A DNA stretch of 64,000 nucleotides from Streptomyces tardus. GTDB taxonomy: Bacteria > Actinomycetota > Actinomycetes > Streptomycetales > Streptomycetaceae. The notes beneath the pieces are model-generated. The model was not told the DNA's origin and made no database searches. It was given only the letters and a program-made list of their open reading frames with translations. The stretch lies in the NCBI RefSeq assembly GCF_018101125.2, contig NZ_JAELVF020000001.1, positions 1,019,805-1,083,804 of the forward strand, read 5' to 3'. Positions 44,245-54,592 of the stretch are shown here, one piece after another; the first letter of the stretch is position 1; every line of letters starts with the position of its first letter. A program made the translations under genes and the position numbers.

Positions 44245-46212
44245 TCACGCTCCGGCGGCGAGGACGGCGATGGTCAGGATGATCGCGCCGGCCAGCAGTG
44301 CGCTCAGATAGGTCTGCGCGTTGCCGGTCTGGGTTCTGCGCAGCGCGGATCCGAGCCAGCGGGGCAGAGTGGCGGCTCCGCGTACGCAGGTGTCGACGAC
44401 CTCGCGGTCGAGGAAGCGGACCAGGCGTGCGCCGCTGTGCACGGGTGCGACGAAGAGCCGGTCGTACAGCGCGTCGAGGTGGAAGCCGGCGCGGGCGGGC
44501 CCGTGCAGCGGGCCCAGGAGTACCGGACCGGGGTCCGGGTCGCGGCCGAGCACCGTGGTGTGGCGCCAGGTCGCGTAGGTGACCAGCGCACCGACGAGGG
44601 CCACACCGGTGGCCAGGACGGAGGTGGTGAGCGTCGGCGCGAGGCTGTCGCCGTCGAACCAGTCGGGCAGACGTGAGTAGAGCAGTCCGAAGCCGAGGGA
44701 GGGGACGGCGAGCAGCCACAGCACGGCGTTCATGGGCAGCGTGGCGGGGCGTACGGCGGGCGCGGTCGGCGCTCCGGGGGCGGTCGGCTCTGCGGTTTCC
44801 GGAGCGCCGTGGCCGGAAGGCGAAGTCGCGGGTGGGGCGGGGGCGTCGCGCCAGGCGAGCAGCCAGAGCCGGGTGGCGTAGCTCGCGGTGAGAAGGGCGG
44901 TGACCAGACCGGCGGCGAGCACGATCCAGCCTGCGATCGCGGGGATGCCTCGGTCGGGGTCGACGGCGGCGTGCTCCGCGGCGCCCAGGACTGCTTCCTT
45001 GGAGAAGAAGCCGCTGAAGGGAGGAAGCGCGGCGAGGGCGAGGAGACCGATCGTCATGGTCCAGAACGCGTCCGGCGCCCGGCGGGTGAGGCCGCGTATC
45101 CGGGCCATGGCCGCCAGCGAGGCGGTGCCGGCCGCGGTGATCACCACGCCGGCGGTCAGGAAGAGCAGTGCCTTGAACGCGCCGTGGGACAGGAGGTGGA
45201 AGACGGCGGCCGAGCGGTTTCCGACGGCCAACGCGCCGAGCATGTAGCCGAGTTGGCCGACGGTGGAGTAGGCGAGCACCCGTTTGAGGTCGTCCTGTGC
45301 CAGCGCGGCCAGGGCTGAACCGACCATGGTCAGGGCCGCGAGGAGAGCGAGGACCACCAGCGCCGCGGCGGAGGCGGTGAAGACCGGCAGCAGTCTGGCG
45401 ACGAAGTACACGCCGGCCGCGACCATGGTGGCGGCGTGGATCAGTGCGGAGACCGGCGTGGGGCCCGCCATCGCGTCCGGCAGCCAGCTGTGCAGCGGGA
45501 ACTGCGCCGACTTGCCCGCGACACCCGCGAGCAGCAGCAGTGCGATCAGCGTCGGGTGGCCGAGCTCGAAGTCCGAGAGCGAGGAGGTGAGTCGGGCGAC
45601 GATCGTGCTGATGCGGAACGTACCGGCTTCGGAGGCCAGCGCCAGGATGCCGATCAGGAAGGGCACATCGCCGAGCTTGGTGATCAGGAACGCCTTGAGG
45701 GAGGCGGAGCGCGCCGCCGCCTTCTCCCAGTAGTGGCCGACCAGGAAGTACGAGCAGATGCCCATGATCTCCCAGCCGACCAGCAGCACGATGAGGTCGT
45801 CGGCGTAGACGACCAGCAGCATCGCGGCGGTGAACAGGGAGACGAGCGAGGCGTAGGAGGCGTAGCGCGGATCGTCGCGGAGATAGCCGGTGGAGTAGAG
45901 CTGCACGCAGGTGGCGACCAGTGCGACCAGCACTGCCACGAGTACGGCGAAGCCGTCGAGGTGGAAGGCGAGGCTGATCGGCAGCGACTCGTTGCCGGTG
46001 GGGGTGAGGTCGGTGGCCGCGGTGACCGCTGCCTCGCCCGTGCCGCCGCCCTGCCGCAGCGCGACCACGACCGCCAGCGCGGTGGCCGCGAGAGTCGGCA
46101 GCACGGCGAGCGGCCGTACGAAGCCGGGTGCCCTACGGCCCGCCGCGAAGCCGGCGAAGGCACCGAGGAAGGGCAGCAGCGGGACGAGTACGGCGAGGGT
46201 GGTCGTGCTCAC
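44245..46212 (-). CDS. nuoL: NADH-quinone oxidoreductase subunit L (nuo2 cluster)
   Basis: 655 aa from GTG 46212, overlapping the nuoK stop (GTGA); the frame stays open far upstream through nuoK and nuoJ, but the protein begins [20 protein letters not shown]. Conserved parts: [73 protein letters not shown], and the long amphipathic C-terminal helix region. The most distal proton-pumping subunit of complex I. Confidence 0.93.
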   Translation of the reverse strand: MSTTTLAVLVPLLPFLGAFAGFAAGRRAPGFVRPLAVLPTLAATALAVVVALRQGGGTGEAAVTAATDLTPTGNESLPISLAFHLDGFAVLVAVLVALVATCVQLYSTGYLRDDPRYASYASLVSLFTAAMLLVVYADDLIVLLVGWEIMGICSYFLVGHYWEKAAARSASLKAFLITKLGDVPFLIGILALASEAGTFRISTIVARLTSSLSDFELGHPTLIALLLLAGVAGKSAQFPLHSWLPDAMAGPTPVSALIHAATMVAAGVYFVARLLPVFTASAAALVVLALLAALTMVGSALAALAQDDLKRVLAYSTVGQLGYMLGALAVGNRSAAVFHLLSHGAFKALLFLTAGVVITAAGTASLAAMARIRGLTRRAPDAFWTMTIGLLALAALPPFSGFFSKEAVLGAAEHAAVDPDRGIPAIAGWIVLAAGLVTALLTASYATRLWLLAWRDAPAPPATSPSGHGAPETAEPTAPGAPTAPAVRPATLPMNAVLWLLAVPSLGFGLLYSRLPDWFDGDSLAPTLTTSVLATGVALVGALVTYATWRHTTVLGRDPDPGPVLLGPLHGPARAGFHLDALYDRLFVAPVHSGARLVRFLDREVVDTCVRGAATLPRWLGSALRRTQTGNAQTYLSALLAGAIILTIAVLAAGA

Positions 46213-46637
46213 GCGGTGGCCTCCGCCTTCTTCGCCGCGGCGGCGTCGGGGTGGTGGCCGCTGCCGGCCGGGTCGGTGGCGTCGCCGGACGACTCGACGG
46301 CGTCGCCGTCGTGGGGCGGCCCCTCGGGCGGCTCCTCGGCGAGGTCCCTGAGTTCGTCCAGATTCGAGCTGCCGCGGTTGCGGAACACGAGGAGGACGAT
46401 GGCCAGGCCGATACCGATCTCGGCGGCGGCGATCGCGATGGTGAAGAGCGTCAGCGACTGCCCGGCGTGCAGTTCGTCGCGCAACCAGACGTCGAAGGCG
46501 ACGAGGTTGAGGTTGACCGCGTTGAGCATCAGCTCGACGGAGATCAGGACGAGGACGATATTGCGCCTGGCCAGCACGCCGTAGAGGCCAACGCTGAAGA
46601 GGAGGGCGGAGAGGACGGCCGGGTAGACGAGATGCAT
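46209..46637 (-). CDS. nuoK: NADH-quinone oxidoreductase subunit K (nuo2 cluster)
   Basis: 142 aa. Three helices with the conserved Glu residues in [20 protein letters not shown] and [18 protein letters not shown]. NuoK normally ends near residue 100; here a 45-residue hydrophilic tail rich in Glu, Pro, Asp and Ala follows. The start overlaps the nuoJ stop (ATGA). Confidence 0.93.
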   Translation of the reverse strand: MHLVYPAVLSALLFSVGLYGVLARRNIVLVLISVELMLNAVNLNLVAFDVWLRDELHAGQSLTLFTIAIAAAEIGIGLAIVLLVFRNRGSSNLDELRDLAEEPPEGPPHDGDAVESSGDATDPAGSGHHPDAAAAKKAEATA

Positions 46638-47455
46638 CAGCGCTCTTCCTTCTTCCCCCGGCCGGACTCCGGCTCGCTCTCGTTGACCGGGCTCTGCTCC
46701 GACTGCCCACCGGCGTCGGCCTGTTCACCGGGGCCTGGCTGTGCGTCGGCGACGGGCTGTGCGTCGGCGGGCCCGCCGCCCGCGACGGTGCGAGCGCCGG
46801 CCCGGGGACGGGCACCGGGCCCGGGCGGGGCGACGGGGCGGGTGGAGGTTCGAGGTGCGGCGCCCGACGCGGTGGATCTGCGGCGGGAGAGCACGATCGC
46901 GCCGACCAGCGCCGCGAGCAGCAGCACCGAGAGCGCTTCGAACGGCAGCACCCAGTGCCGGAAGAGGCTTTCACCGATCGTCGCCGTGTCGCCCTGCGGG
47001 GTGTCCAGAGTGATCCAGGCGGAGTTGGCCGAGACGAAGGCGTCCACGACGACGGTGACCAGCGTCGCGGCGGTGGCGAGGGCTACCGCGAGGGCGATCC
47101 AGCGGTTGCCGGAGTCCGCGTCGGGCGAGGGCCCGATGGGCGCCCGGGTGAGCATCAGTCCGAAGAGCAACAGCACGACGACCGAACCGACATAGATCAG
47201 CACCTGCACCCAGGCGATGAACTCGGCTGTGAGCAGCAGGTATTCGACCGCGACACCGCCGAGCGCCAGCACCAGCCAGAGCGCGGCGTGCACCAGCTGC
47301 TTGCTGGTCACCGCCATGATCGCGGCGCCGAGCGTGACGAGGCCGACCAGTACGAAGGTGATCTCCACGCCGGTCGGCGACAGGAAACCGCGCCCGGCGG
47401 CGAGCAGCAGCGTGCCGTCGACGGTGCCGGAGGCGTTGGCGGGGAACGTACTCAT
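46637..47455 (-). CDS. nuoJ: NADH-quinone oxidoreductase subunit J (nuo2 cluster)
   Basis: 272 aa from ATG 47455. Five membrane helices including [20 protein letters not shown] (helix with the pi-bulge seen in NuoJ) and [20 protein letters not shown]. After residue 190 comes an 80-residue tail of Pro, Gly, Ala, Gln and Asp, well beyond typical NuoJ. It overlaps the nuoI stop by 4 nt. Confidence 0.92.
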   Translation of the reverse strand: MSTFPANASGTVDGTLLLAAGRGFLSPTGVEITFVLVGLVTLGAAIMAVTSKQLVHAALWLVLALGGVAVEYLLLTAEFIAWVQVLIYVGSVVVLLLFGLMLTRAPIGPSPDADSGNRWIALAVALATAATLVTVVVDAFVSANSAWITLDTPQGDTATIGESLFRHWVLPFEALSVLLLAALVGAIVLSRRRSTASGAAPRTSTRPVAPPGPGARPRAGARTVAGGGPADAQPVADAQPGPGEQADAGGQSEQSPVNESEPESGRGKKEER

Positions 47456-48213
47456 GCCTCGCCCTCCCGGCCCTGGCGGCGGTCCTCGGGCGGACCGGGT
47501 CGGTCGGACCGGTCGGACGGTTCGGATCGGTCGGGTCGTTCGGGCTTCTCCGGCCGGTCGGTGGTGGGTGGCTCCGCGGCGCCGCTGTCCGCAGCGGGGC
47601 CGGGGGTGCCGGCGCCCGGGGTGCCCGGATCGGCTGCCTCGGCGGCCTCCCCGTGCTCCTGCTCCAGCTGCTCCTGCTCCAGCTGCTCGGCCAGTTGGAC
47701 GGCGAGCTTGTCGGCGGCCTTGCGCGCGGATCCCACTTCCTTGGGCTCCTCCGCCGCGGGGTCCAGCGGCGGCGGTTCGGGGACGGTCCACATCCACTCG
47801 CGCAACTTCTCGCGCTCGTGGGTCAGTTCGTGGATGTCGGTCTCGGCGTACTCGAACTCCGGCGACCAGAACAGCGCGTCGAAGGGGCAGACCTCGATGC
47901 AGATTCCGCAGTACATGCAGAGCGAGAAGTCGATGGCGAAGCGGTCCAGCACGTTGCGGCTGCGGTCCCGTCCTCCCGAAGTGGTGGCCGGGACGGTCTC
48001 CTTGTGCGAGTCGATGTAGATGCACCAGTCGGGGCACTCGCGGGCGCACAGCATGCAGACCGTGCAGTTCTCCTCGAAGAGCCCGATGACTCCGCGGCTG
48101 CGCGCGGGCAACTCGGGCTGTACGTCCGGGTAGTGCGCGGTGACGGACCGCCGCGTCATGGTCCGCAGCGTGATGGCCAGCCCTTTGGCGAGGCCCGAGC
48201 CGGGGAGGCCCAT
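47452..48213 (-). CDS. nuoI: NADH-quinone oxidoreductase subunit I (nuo2 cluster)
   Basis: 253 aa from ATG 48213 (overlaps the nuoH stop, TAATG). Two [4Fe-4S] motifs: [12 protein letters not shown] (about residues 50-61) and [12 protein letters not shown] (about 98-109), both complete, for clusters N6a and N6b. The body is about 165 aa as expected. A 90-residue highly charged tail follows, including a Gln/Glu-Leu repeat ([13 protein letters not shown]) and an Arg/Asp/Pro-rich end. Confidence 0.93.
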   Translation of the reverse strand: MGLPGSGLAKGLAITLRTMTRRSVTAHYPDVQPELPARSRGVIGLFEENCTVCMLCARECPDWCIYIDSHKETVPATTSGGRDRSRNVLDRFAIDFSLCMYCGICIEVCPFDALFWSPEFEYAETDIHELTHEREKLREWMWTVPEPPPLDPAAEEPKEVGSARKAADKLAVQLAEQLEQEQLEQEHGEAAEAADPGTPGAGTPGPAADSGAAEPPTTDRPEKPERPDRSEPSDRSDRPGPPEDRRQGREGEA

Positions 48214-49172
48214 TACAGGAACACCACCTTCACGACGCCGGTCAGCGCGATCTGGGCCAGTGCCAGCGGCACCAGGCAGGTCCACGCGAACCGCTGGATC
48301 TGGTCGGCCCGCAGCCGGGGCCAGGCGACCCGCATCCAGATCACCAGGAAGCAGAGAGCGGCTGTCTTGAGGAGCATCCACAGCCAGCCGAGCTGGTCGG
48401 CGAACGGGCCGTGCCAGCCGCCGAGGAAGAGCACCGACGTCAGCGCCGAGATCACCACGATGCCGGCGTACTCCGACAGCATGAAGAAGGCGAAGCGCAG
48501 TCCTCCGTACTCCGTCAGCGGGCCGAAGATGATCTCTTCGGGTGCCAACGGCGCGTCGAAGGGCGGCCGGTGCAGCTCGGCGACGCCGGCGACGAAGAAC
48601 ACGAACGCGCCGACGAGCTGCCACGGCAGCCACCACCACTGCCAGACGTCGAGGATTCCGGGCAGCGAAAGCGTGCCGGAGGCCATGACCACGGAGGCGG
48701 CGGCGAGCAGCAACGGCAGCTCGTACGCCATGAGTTGGGCGGCGGTTCGCATCCCGCCGAGCAGCGAGTACTTGTTGGCGGAGGCCCAGCCGCCCATCAC
48801 CTGGCCGAGCACGCCGACGCCCAGCACCGCGAGGACGAAGAAGATGCCGGCGTCCACCACCTGGCCGACCACGCCGTTGGGCGCCACCGGGATGGCGATG
48901 AGGACGATCAGATACGGCACCAGGGCCACTGCGGGCGCGAGTTGGAAGACGCGGCGGTCCGCCGCCGCCGGAACGATGTCCTCCTTCTGGGCGAACTTCA
49001 CCCCGTCGGCGACGAGTTGGGCCCAGCCGTGGAAACCGCCCGCGTGCATCGGGCCGACGCGTCCCTGCATGTGCGCCATGACCTTGTGCTCGGCCTGGCC
49101 CACCAGCAGCGGCAGCACGAGGAAGGCGAGCATGACGACCAGCAGCCGCCAGGCGACGTCGAAGAACTCCAT
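48213..49172 (-). CDS. nuoH: NADH-quinone oxidoreductase subunit H (nuo2 cluster)
   Basis: 319 aa, eight helices. The quinone-channel loops are conserved: [18 protein letters not shown] sequence ([20 protein letters not shown]), [17 protein letters not shown] and [20 protein letters not shown]. NuoH joins the membrane arm to NuoB/D/I. Because the neighbouring nuoD gene is absent, the quinone site must be completed by another protein. Its start overlaps the nuoC stop (ATGA). Confidence 0.93.
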   Translation of the reverse strand: MEFFDVAWRLLVVMLAFLVLPLLVGQAEHKVMAHMQGRVGPMHAGGFHGWAQLVADGVKFAQKEDIVPAAADRRVFQLAPAVALVPYLIVLIAIPVAPNGVVGQVVDAGIFFVLAVLGVGVLGQVMGGWASANKYSLLGGMRTAAQLMAYELPLLLAAASVVMASGTLSLPGILDVWQWWWLPWQLVGAFVFFVAGVAELHRPPFDAPLAPEEIIFGPLTEYGGLRFAFFMLSEYAGIVVISALTSVLFLGGWHGPFADQLGWLWMLLKTAALCFLVIWMRVAWPRLRADQIQRFAWTCLVPLALAQIALTGVVKVVFL

Positions 49173-50863
49173 CAGTCCTCGTCCTCCGTACGGCCGCGCT
49201 CGGAGGCTTCGTCCTCGGCGGCGGACGGCGTCTCCCGCTCCGGACCCGGCCCGCGCTTCGAGGCGCCGCCGTCACGGCCCGAAGAGGTGCCGCGCTCGGC
49301 GGATGCGCCGGACGTCGCGTTGTCCGGCGACGTCGCGTCGTCGCCCGACGCAGCGTCGTCCCCGGGCGGGGACGCATCGTCGAAGGCGGGTCGGGCGTGG
49401 TGCCAGGGAGCATCGCTGGAGCGCTGTCCGGGCGCACCGCTCGACGCGGAGTCCGGTACGGCGTCCTCCCGGGGCGCACGCTGCGAGGCGGAACCCTCGT
49501 TCACGCTGCGGTTGCGCCGTGCGCGACCCGACGTTCCGGCTGCCGAACTGCCGCGTTCCTCCGCGGACTCCGGCGCCGACGATTCTGAGGCGGCGGACGG
49601 CTCGGACACCTCGGCCGGCGCGGGCCGACTGTCGGCCGCCGGTGCAGCCGCCTCGGGAGCGGCGGCCGGTTCAGGAGCGGCCGTTTCAGGAGCGGCCGGT
49701 GACTCAGCGGCGGGGCCCGCTTCGGGGTCGCCCGTCGGCTTCCGGTCGGTCGGCGACTCCGAACCCCCCGGCGGCTTCGGGCCGGTGTCCGACTGTGGGC
49801 TCGGGGCGGCCTGCGAGGCCGAACCGTCCGCAGCCGTACGGCTGCGGCGCGGAGGCCTCGCCGAGGCCGCGCCGAGGCCGACGGCCGGTGCTGCCGGGGC
49901 TTCCGCACCGCCGCCACCGCTCGCGGCGGTACCGGTCGTGGGTGCCGTGTCGCCCGGGGGCGTCGCCGCGGCACCCTCGGCGCTTTCGGCCTGCTGGCTC
50001 GCCGAGCCCGCGGCGGCGCTCCGGGCACGACGCGGACGCTCACCGGCCGCGCCCGCTCCGGTCGCGCCCGTACGCCCCGCCGCACCCGTACGGCCGGCAG
50101 CGCCCGCACGGCCGCGGGCGGGCCGGGCCGGAGCAGGTGGGAGCCGGCCCTTGAGCGGGCCCCACTCGTTCGGGTCGGGTACGCCGGGGGGCAGCATCTG
50201 CCGCCGCTTGGGTCCGCCGTCGTGGCTCTCGCCGGGCTCCTTGGCACCCGGCCAGGCCTTCACCACCCGGGCGGCGAGCACGAAGTCCTTGCGCAACGGG
50301 TGCCCTTCGAAGCCGTCCGGCAGCAGCAGCGGTTCGAGGGCGGGGTGGTCGGTGAACCGTACGCCGAACATCTCGTACGTCTCCCGCTCGTGCCAGCCCG
50401 CACCGGCGAACACCTCGGTGGCGGTGGGGAGTTCGGGCGCGGCGTGCGCCACGGTCGTACGGATCAGCAGCCGGCGCAGCCTTCGGCCCGCCCCGTCCGC
50501 GGCGGCGTTCGCGGCGGCGTTCGGCAGGGCGACCAGATGGGCGCAGATCCGGAACCCGCTGCCGGGTTCGTCGACGGCGCTCAGCCAGTCGAAGTAGGTG
50601 CATCCCAGCTCGTCCCGCGCCAACCGCAGGGCTGCGAGCCAGCGTTGGGCGGGTACGTCGACGGTGAGCAGCGCGTACGCGTCGGTCGCGCTCGCCCCCT
50701 CGCCGAAGAGCTCGGCCGCGGGCACGGGCAGCCACCCCTCGGGCGCGGCAGGCGGTACGGAGGCGGCAGGCGGTACGGGCGACTCCGGCGACACGGGTGG
50801 CGCTGCTGCGGGGCGCGGGCTCGGTCCGGGGTTCTCGTCGGGTTCCGGGGTGGGCGCGCTCAC
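49172..50863 (-). CDS. nuoC: NuoC-like 30-kDa subunit with a long repetitive C-terminal tail
   Basis: 563 aa from GTG 50863 (overlapping the nuoB stop). The NuoC core lies at about residues 40-225: [57 protein letters not shown]. After [19 protein letters not shown] a tail of about 330 residues of Ala/Pro/Ser/Glu/Asp follows, with no homology I recognise. It contains three copies of RRxR(S/T)xxxGSASQ at about 278-290, 339-351 and 449-461. NuoC alone is about 200-230 aa. No NuoD domain is fused to it. Confidence 0.88.
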   Translation of the reverse strand: MSAPTPEPDENPGPSPRPAAAPPVSPESPVPPAASVPPAAPEGWLPVPAAELFGEGASATDAYALLTVDVPAQRWLAALRLARDELGCTYFDWLSAVDEPGSGFRICAHLVALPNAAANAAADGAGRRLRRLLIRTTVAHAAPELPTATEVFAGAGWHERETYEMFGVRFTDHPALEPLLLPDGFEGHPLRKDFVLAARVVKAWPGAKEPGESHDGGPKRRQMLPPGVPDPNEWGPLKGRLPPAPARPARGRAGAAGRTGAAGRTGATGAGAAGERPRRARSAAAGSASQQAESAEGAAATPPGDTAPTTGTAASGGGGAEAPAAPAVGLGAASARPPRRSRTAADGSASQAAPSPQSDTGPKPPGGSESPTDRKPTGDPEAGPAAESPAAPETAAPEPAAAPEAAAPAADSRPAPAEVSEPSAASESSAPESAEERGSSAAGTSGRARRNRSVNEGSASQRAPREDAVPDSASSGAPGQRSSDAPWHHARPAFDDASPPGDDAASGDDATSPDNATSGASAERGTSSGRDGGASKRGPGPERETPSAAEDEASERGRTEDED

Positions 50864-51453
50864 TTGGCCTCCTCCTCCGGCGCGGGCGGAGGCGTCACCA
50901 GGCCGCTCGCGAGCGCCGCCGGACCCGCGGCCGTGGGGCCGCGGCCGTACCGCTCGCTCAACGACTCCTGCGCGATCTTCTCCTGGAGCTTCAGAATCCC
51001 CTGGAGCAGCGCCTCGGGACGCGGCGGGCAACCGGGTACGTACACATCGACCGGGATGATCTGGTCCACGCCCTTGGTCACCGAGTACGAGTCCCAGTAC
51101 GGACCGCCGCAGTTGGAGCACGCGCCGAAGGACACCACGTACTTGGGCTCGGGCATCTGCTCGTAGAGCCGCTTGACGGCGGGCGCCATCTTGTCCGTCA
51201 CCGTTCCCGAGACGACCATCAGGTCGGCCTGTCTCGGTCCGGGGGCGAACGGGATGACGCCGAGCCGGATGAAGTCGTGCCGCGACATCGACGCCGCGAT
51301 GAACTCGATGGCGCAGCAGGCCAGTCCGAAGTTGAAGACCCAGAGGCTGTAGCGGCGGCCCCAGTTGAGGACCACCTTCATCGGCTCGGGCGCGAGTCGG
51401 GCCAGCGCACCGAGTCGTCGCGGTTCCGGGAGGTCGGCACGTGTCACGTCCAT
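50860..51453 (-). CDS. nuoB: NADH-quinone oxidoreductase subunit B (nuo2 cluster)
   Basis: 197 aa. N2 cluster ligands are present: the adjacent Cys pair in [20 protein letters not shown], Cys in [16 protein letters not shown] and Cys in [16 protein letters not shown]. An additional Cys in ACSNCGG replaces the usual Ser. It has a 35-residue hydrophilic C-terminus. It overlaps nuoA by 10 bp. NuoB passes electrons to quinone. Confidence 0.94.
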   Translation of the reverse strand: MDVTRADLPEPRRLGALARLAPEPMKVVLNWGRRYSLWVFNFGLACCAIEFIAASMSRHDFIRLGVIPFAPGPRQADLMVVSGTVTDKMAPAVKRLYEQMPEPKYVVSFGACSNCGGPYWDSYSVTKGVDQIIPVDVYVPGCPPRPEALLQGILKLQEKIAQESLSERYGRGPTAAGPAALASGLVTPPPAPEEEAK

Positions 51454-51815
51454 GTGAGGACGCCCTTCTTATATGCGTAGAGCAGCCCGATCGCCAGCAG
51501 CCCGAGGAAGATGAACATCTCCACCAGCGTCGCTGCACCGAATCCGACCGCGGCGAAGATCGTCGCCCAGGGGAAGAGGAAGATCGAGTCGATCGCGAAG
51601 ATCACGTAGAGGAAGGCGTACACGTAATAGCGAACCTGGGTGTGCGCCCAGTCGTCGCCCACCGGGTCGACGCCGCATTCGTAGGTCAGCATCTTCTCGC
51701 GCGTCGGCGCGACCGGCCGCAGCAGCCGGCCTCCGGTGAAGGCCGCCGCCACGAACACCGCGCCGAGGACCGCGACCAGGCCGACGACCGAGTAGCCGTG
51801 GAAGTAGTCCGGCAC
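51444..51815 (-). CDS. nuoA: NADH-quinone oxidoreductase subunit A (nuo2 cluster)
   Basis: 123 aa from GTG 51815 (AGAGGAA upstream). Three helices, with the conserved matrix loop [20 protein letters not shown] and [20 protein letters not shown]. First gene of the ten-gene operon; all following genes overlap or abut, so the cluster is translated as a coupled unit. Confidence 0.94.
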   Translation of the reverse strand: MPDYFHGYSVVGLVAVLGAVFVAAAFTGGRLLRPVAPTREKMLTYECGVDPVGDDWAHTQVRYYVYAFLYVIFAIDSIFLFPWATIFAAVGFGAATLVEMFIFLGLLAIGLLYAYKKGVLTWT

Positions 51816-52174
51816 GACACCGTTCCTCTGCGTGTTGACGTCCGTCTCTCAGCGTGCGTACGCGTTCGACGATCTGTACGCACCGGAGTCTAGGCCCTGC
51901 CCCCTGTCGCCCGGCTGCCCCGTCTCACCACCGGGACGTTCCGACCGGACGGGCGACACGGCGACTTCCGGCTTGCTCCGGTCTTGCTCCGGTATGTCGG
52001 CGTCTCGTCCGTGCGCATAGCTCGCCGTCCGGCAGGAGCGCGGGAGCCACGGCGCAGACGGGCCCGGGCACCAAAGGGCCGGCCACCAACAGGCCCGGCC
52101 CGCACGGCACTTGACGCCGGTGGACGCTGCCCACCGGGCGCCGTCGCGGCCTGCTCGACGCAGCCCGAACCCGT
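51816..52174. other. intergenic region upstream of the nuo2 operon
   Basis: 359 bp between the ATPase stop and nuoA. Both flanking genes are on the minus strand. It must hold the nuo2 promoter, but no clear hexamer pair or hairpin stands out. Short open frames here match nothing. Confidence 0.4.
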
Positions 52175-54562
52175 CTAACGCTGGTCGAACGCGACCGCGC
52201 GTCCCATGCACTCCGCCGCGAGACGGGCGGCGGCGGCACGCGTGTGGTGGCCGAGCAGCTCCGTACGGATCGCGCCGCCGGCGGCGAGGTGCCGGTCGTA
52301 GGGGATGGGGACGACGGTCGCGCCGCCGACCGCCAGGTGCCGGATCGCCTTCGCCTCGTCGAGAGCGGTGTCGGGCACCGCGTGCGACACGGCGACAACG
52401 GTGGTGGCGAGCATCCGCGGATGGAGGTTGCCCATCCAGTCCAGTACGGAACGCGTCGCGGCGACTCCCTCCACTGTGGCCGGGGTGACGAGCACCCGCG
52501 CCTGGGTGGTGGTCAGCGCTGTGCGTGCCACCTCGGCGGGCAGCGTCTCGCAGTCCACCACCGAGGTGCCGAAGTAGCGGCCGAGCGAGGTGATCACGAC
52601 CCGGTAGGTGTCCAGGTCGAGTTGGGCGCCGACCGCACCCTGGCTCGCGGGCAGCAGCCAGCCACCACCGGGCAGCCGCACCAGATAGCCGGTGATGTCG
52701 GTCAGCCGCATCGAGGGGTTGACGATCCGCGCCAGGTCCGCGCAGGTCCAGCGGATCTCGGAGGCCCCGAGCCGGCCGGGAATGGTCCCGAGCGCCGGAT
52801 CGGCCTCGACGGTCAGCGTCGGGTCGTTGCGGTAGTGCGCGTAGGTGAGGGACAGCAGGGCGGCGACCGTCGATTTGCCCGCCCCGCCGCGGATGCTGGT
52901 GACCGCCAACTGACGCCCGCTGTGCACCGGTTGCTGTATCGCGCGGGCGGTCTCGGTGGCGATCGTGGTCTCGCGCGCGGTGGAGGAGACGAGCCGGTGC
53001 AGCGCCTGGACGGTACGCCGGGACATGCTGTCGCCGTGCCGCGCCCGGCGCTTGACCTCGGCCACCTCCGGCCCGTTGACGGGGACGGAGACCGGCGCCA
53101 CGGCTCCGGACGCCGAGCCGTACGGCCGGTGCGGAGTCGGCGGGGCGTACGAGACGTTCGGCGCGTACGGGAGGTTCGGGGCGTTCGGCGCCTGCCGGGC
53201 GGGCTGGGCGTACCCGTCGGCGCGCTGCGGAGCGTACGGCTGAGGCGCGACCGGCCCGGAGGGCGCGACCGGCCCGGAGGGCCCGGAGGGCGCGGAGGGC
53301 GCGGAGGGCGCGGAGGGCGTCGGGGCAGAGGGCCCGGACGGCAGCGGGTTGGCGGGAGTCGGCACCGTGCGCGCGTGCGGAGTTGGTGACTGTGGCGGCT
53401 GCGACGGGGCGTTCTGCGGCAGCCCGGCGTCGGGGCGCCCTGCCTGCGATCCGGCCGGCGTTGCGACCTGCGATCGGCCCGGCATCGCGGGCTGCGGTCC
53501 GGCCTGCGTTGCGGGCGGCCCGGCTGCGGGCGGCCGGGCAGGCGGAGGCGCGGCCACCCCGTGCGGCGGCAGCGGGAGCGTCCGCGCGGCGGCGTACGGA
53601 TCGGCGGCGTGCGGATCGGCGGAGACGGGTGATGCGGCGGCGAGGCCCGCGGAGACGGACGACAGCAGCAGCGTCTGCTCGGCCGCTCCCGGGCCGGGAA
53701 ACGCAGGCGGAGGGCTGCTCACGTCGAACACGGCGTCGGGAGGCGGGAGTTGGTCGATTGTCGGCCCGGTCCCGGTCGGCGCGGCGACGGCGTCGACGGA
53801 CGCGGCGACCGACTCCCCGAGGGGCGGCGCCGACTGCGGCAGCGGGAGCGGGAGAGCCGGCATCGGCGGCGGCACGAGGGTCGCGAGGTGCTGGGTGACG
53901 GCGGCGTCCTGGTCGTCGTCGAAGGACGGCACCTCGGCCCCGACCTCGGTCTTCTCCTCGGAGGCCGGTGCTGCCGCCGGGGGCGCGGGCCCACGCTCGG
54001 TCTCCTCCACCGGCGTCCCGCCCTCCAGAGGCGGCACACTCGCCACAGCCGCAACGTCCGCCGCACCGGCTGCTGCCACGGCCGCCGGCTTCGGCTCGGC
54101 TCCGCTCGGCCGCCGTGGGGCCTCGAACCCCGGTGGTACGGCGTCCTCCGGCTCGATCTCCGCAGCGGCCCCGCCGTCGGCCACCGGCTCCGGCCCGAGC
54201 TCAGCCACAGTCCCGGCGCGCGCGTCTGCCTCGGACTGGGCAGCGGCTCTCGACTCCGGCCCCGGTACGGGCGCGGGCAACGGCTCCGGCCCGAAGCCCG
54301 CAAGCAAGACGGGTTCCGCTTCCGGCAGCGTCCCCGCCGCCGGCAGCAGCCCCGCGTCAGCGTCCGCCTCGCGATCGGCCGCAAGCGGCAGCTCCCCGCC
54401 GAACGTACGCGCCACGTCCTCCTGCACACCGCCGCCGTCGACCGAACCGGCCGGCTCCGGCGCTCCCTCGCGAGGAACCGCCTCCAGCGCCGCCGGCGGA
54501 ACGCTCCCACCTTCGGACGCCGTCTCCCGCGCTGTGCCCCGGACTTCGTCCCGTGCCGTCAT
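52175..54562 (-). CDS. MinD/EspI-like ATPase with a long disordered N-terminus
   Basis: 795 aa from ATG 54562 (AAGGGG 9 nt upstream); GTG 54589 and ATG 54583 are alternatives. The first 470 residues are Pro/Ala/Glu-rich and include a 9-bp DNA repeat ladder encoding SAP/SGP triplets. The C-terminal 245 residues form a SIMIBI ATPase domain: LAVTSIRGGAGKSTVAALL (deviant Walker A), VEADPALGTIPG, SVVDCETL in the Walker B position and VLVTPATVEGVAA. This matches the MinD-like/EspI ATPases associated with actinobacterial type VII secretion. It follows an EccD-like gene by about 30 nt. Confidence 0.75.
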   Translation of the reverse strand: MTARDEVRGTARETASEGGSVPPAALEAVPREGAPEPAGSVDGGGVQEDVARTFGGELPLAADREADADAGLLPAAGTLPEAEPVLLAGFGPEPLPAPVPGPESRAAAQSEADARAGTVAELGPEPVADGGAAAEIEPEDAVPPGFEAPRRPSGAEPKPAAVAAAGAADVAAVASVPPLEGGTPVEETERGPAPPAAAPASEEKTEVGAEVPSFDDDQDAAVTQHLATLVPPPMPALPLPLPQSAPPLGESVAASVDAVAAPTGTGPTIDQLPPPDAVFDVSSPPPAFPGPGAAEQTLLLSSVSAGLAAASPVSADPHAADPYAAARTLPLPPHGVAAPPPARPPAAGPPATQAGPQPAMPGRSQVATPAGSQAGRPDAGLPQNAPSQPPQSPTPHARTVPTPANPLPSGPSAPTPSAPSAPSAPSGPSGPVAPSGPVAPQPYAPQRADGYAQPARQAPNAPNLPYAPNVSYAPPTPHRPYGSASGAVAPVSVPVNGPEVAEVKRRARHGDSMSRRTVQALHRLVSSTARETTIATETARAIQQPVHSGRQLAVTSIRGGAGKSTVAALLSLTYAHYRNDPTLTVEADPALGTIPGRLGASEIRWTCADLARIVNPSMRLTDITGYLVRLPGGGWLLPASQGAVGAQLDLDTYRVVITSLGRYFGTSVVDCETLPAEVARTALTTTQARVLVTPATVEGVAATRSVLDWMGNLHPRMLATTVVAVSHAVPDTALDEAKAIRHLAVGGATVVPIPYDRHLAAGGAIRTELLGHHTRAAAARLAAECMGRAVAFDQR
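53244..53324 (-). repeat. 9-bp tandem repeat inside the ATPase gene
   Basis: Nine consecutive nonamers (types GGCGCGACC, GGCCCGGAG, GGCGCGGAG, GGCGTCGGG) run without a break. An 18-bp unit is repeated exactly twice and GGCGCGGAG three times in a row. On the coding strand they encode alternating Pro-Ser-Ala and Pro-Ser-Gly/Val triplets in frame, so the number of units can change without frameshift. Confidence 0.8.
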
Positions 54563-54592
54563 CTCCGCATGCCCCTTCGACATCTCCACAGC

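Noticed and set aside
49172..50863. Reading the long NuoC-like protein as a NuoC-NuoD fusion
   Set aside because: After the NuoC core there are no NuoD segments, only Ala/Pro/Ser/Glu repeats.
51849..52211. Small open frames between nuoA and the ATPase gene
   Set aside because: Arg/Gly-rich products in all frames, no start signals, no similarity recognised.
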